Below are positions 63,733 to 64,000 of a DNA stretch of 64,000 nt, piece by piece (positions within the stretch are counted from its first letter, which is position 1; each line of letters begins with the position of its first letter). Under the pieces are notes generated by a model. The model had not been told where the DNA came from. It was given only the letters and a program-made list of their open reading frames with translations, and did no database searches. The translations under genes and the position numbers were made by a program. Source of the DNA: Rhodococcus koreensis (GTDB lineage Bacteria > Actinomycetota > Actinomycetes > Mycobacteriales > Mycobacteriaceae); contig NZ_FNSV01000005.1 in assembly GCF_900105905.1 (NCBI RefSeq), positions 372,001 through 436,000 on the forward strand, given 5' to 3'.

Positions 63733-63780
63733 CGGCGCCCTGACAGCCGCGCCGAGGCATCTGGGGCGGTGACGACTGCG

Positions 63781-64000
63781 CTATCGGGTGGGTCGGTGCA
63801 GGCAGGACAGTTCCCGGGCGGCGTCGTCGAGGCCGACGCAGGGGATCCCGCGGCGGCGCACTTCCTGCAGGGTCTGCGCCTCGTCCGGGGTGCACAGGCC
63901 GTCGAGGACGTCATCGGTGGCGATGACGACCAGGGCGTCCTCACTGCAGGTGTCGACCAGTTCCACGTCGTGCCCGCGGGCCCATCCGGTGACGGTGGAC
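63781..64000 (-). CDS. Hypothetical protein, C-terminal part (start beyond window)
   Basis: The last 72 residues are visible: STVTGWARGHDVELVDTCSE, DALVVIATDDVLDGLCTPDE, AQTLQEVRRRGIPCVGLDDA, ARELSCLHRPTR. The alternating strand-helix pattern (ALVVIATDD, then a helix, then GIPCVGLDDAARE) resembles a BRCT-like or Rossmann-like domain; the evidence is too thin to name it. Confidence 0.6.
   Translation of the reverse strand, partial: STVTGWARGHDVELVDTCSEDALVVIATDDVLDGLCTPDEAQTLQEVRRRGIPCVGLDDAARELSCLHRPTR

Overview
The window is high-GC DNA with strong G/C bias at third codon positions. Its gene content points to a mycolic-acid actinobacterium of the Rhodococcus/Nocardia type: WhiB proteins, DUF4193, an Rv1733c-type membrane protein, an Lsr2-like domain, many ANTAR regulators, CsbD proteins and an actinobacterial gas-vesicle cluster. 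No rRNA, tRNA, CRISPR array or replication gene was seen. The number of insertion sequences, truncated genes and frameshifts suggests a plasmid or genomic island; that is inference.

Layout. 1-5.0 kb: the edge of a flavin oxidoreductase gene with a divergent PadR regulator, then decayed DNA (RibD-like fragment, Tn3 transposase remnant, truncated ANTAR gene, truncated MerR gene). 5-8 kb: Hsp20, a small partner protein, a PAS-ANTAR regulator. 8.5-15 kb: large catalase, TetR regulator, then a run of small membrane, helical, CsbD and coiled-coil proteins. 15.4-23 kb: CinA-like amidohydrolase, methyltransferase, hemerythrin plus catalase-like pair, PAS protein, DUF4383 protein, RsbW-like ATPase, zinc alcohol dehydrogenase. 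23-32 kb: coiled-coil protein, LapA-type membrane protein, WhiB, DUF4193, STAS protein, short-chain dehydrogenase, a helicase-associated-domain protein and a translationally coupled pair of small genes. 32.5-36.7 kb: a minimal gas-vesicle-type operon (GvpF, GvpA, an SRPBCC protein with acidic and histone-H1-like tails, a GvpT-like protein), preceded by a decayed gvpA-gvpF copy that contains 36 consecutive C. 37-43 kb: CsbD, a broken Rho_N gene, and an IS630 transposase split by two IS110 elements. 43-57.9 kb: short-chain dehydrogenase, PLP decarboxylase, two more helical paralogues, an Lsr2-domain fusion, L,D-transpeptidase, STAS, Rv1733c-like and GAF-ANTAR proteins, DnaJ, and a second Hsp20 module with an intact MerR regulator. 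58-64 kb: a GAF-ANTAR gene split by an IS3 element, a third IS110, a WhiB gene broken by a 49-bp duplication, and small genes.

Common theme. Many genes here belong to stress families (catalases, hemerythrin, Hsp20, CsbD, SDRs, DUF4383, gas-vesicle-like proteins). At least eight transcription units have upstream sequences of the form GNTT/GTTA, 15-16 bases, GGGTAN, resembling SigF/SigB promoters of Actinobacteria. The window also encodes partner-switch-type proteins (two STAS proteins without the phosphorylatable serine, one RsbW-like ATPase) and several ANTAR/PAS/GAF proteins, but no sigma factor. My reading is a general-stress island with internal duplications (three helical paralogues, two Hsp20 modules, two coiled-coil proteins, two gvpA-gvpF pairs, two GvpT-like proteins), now being eroded by insertion sequences.
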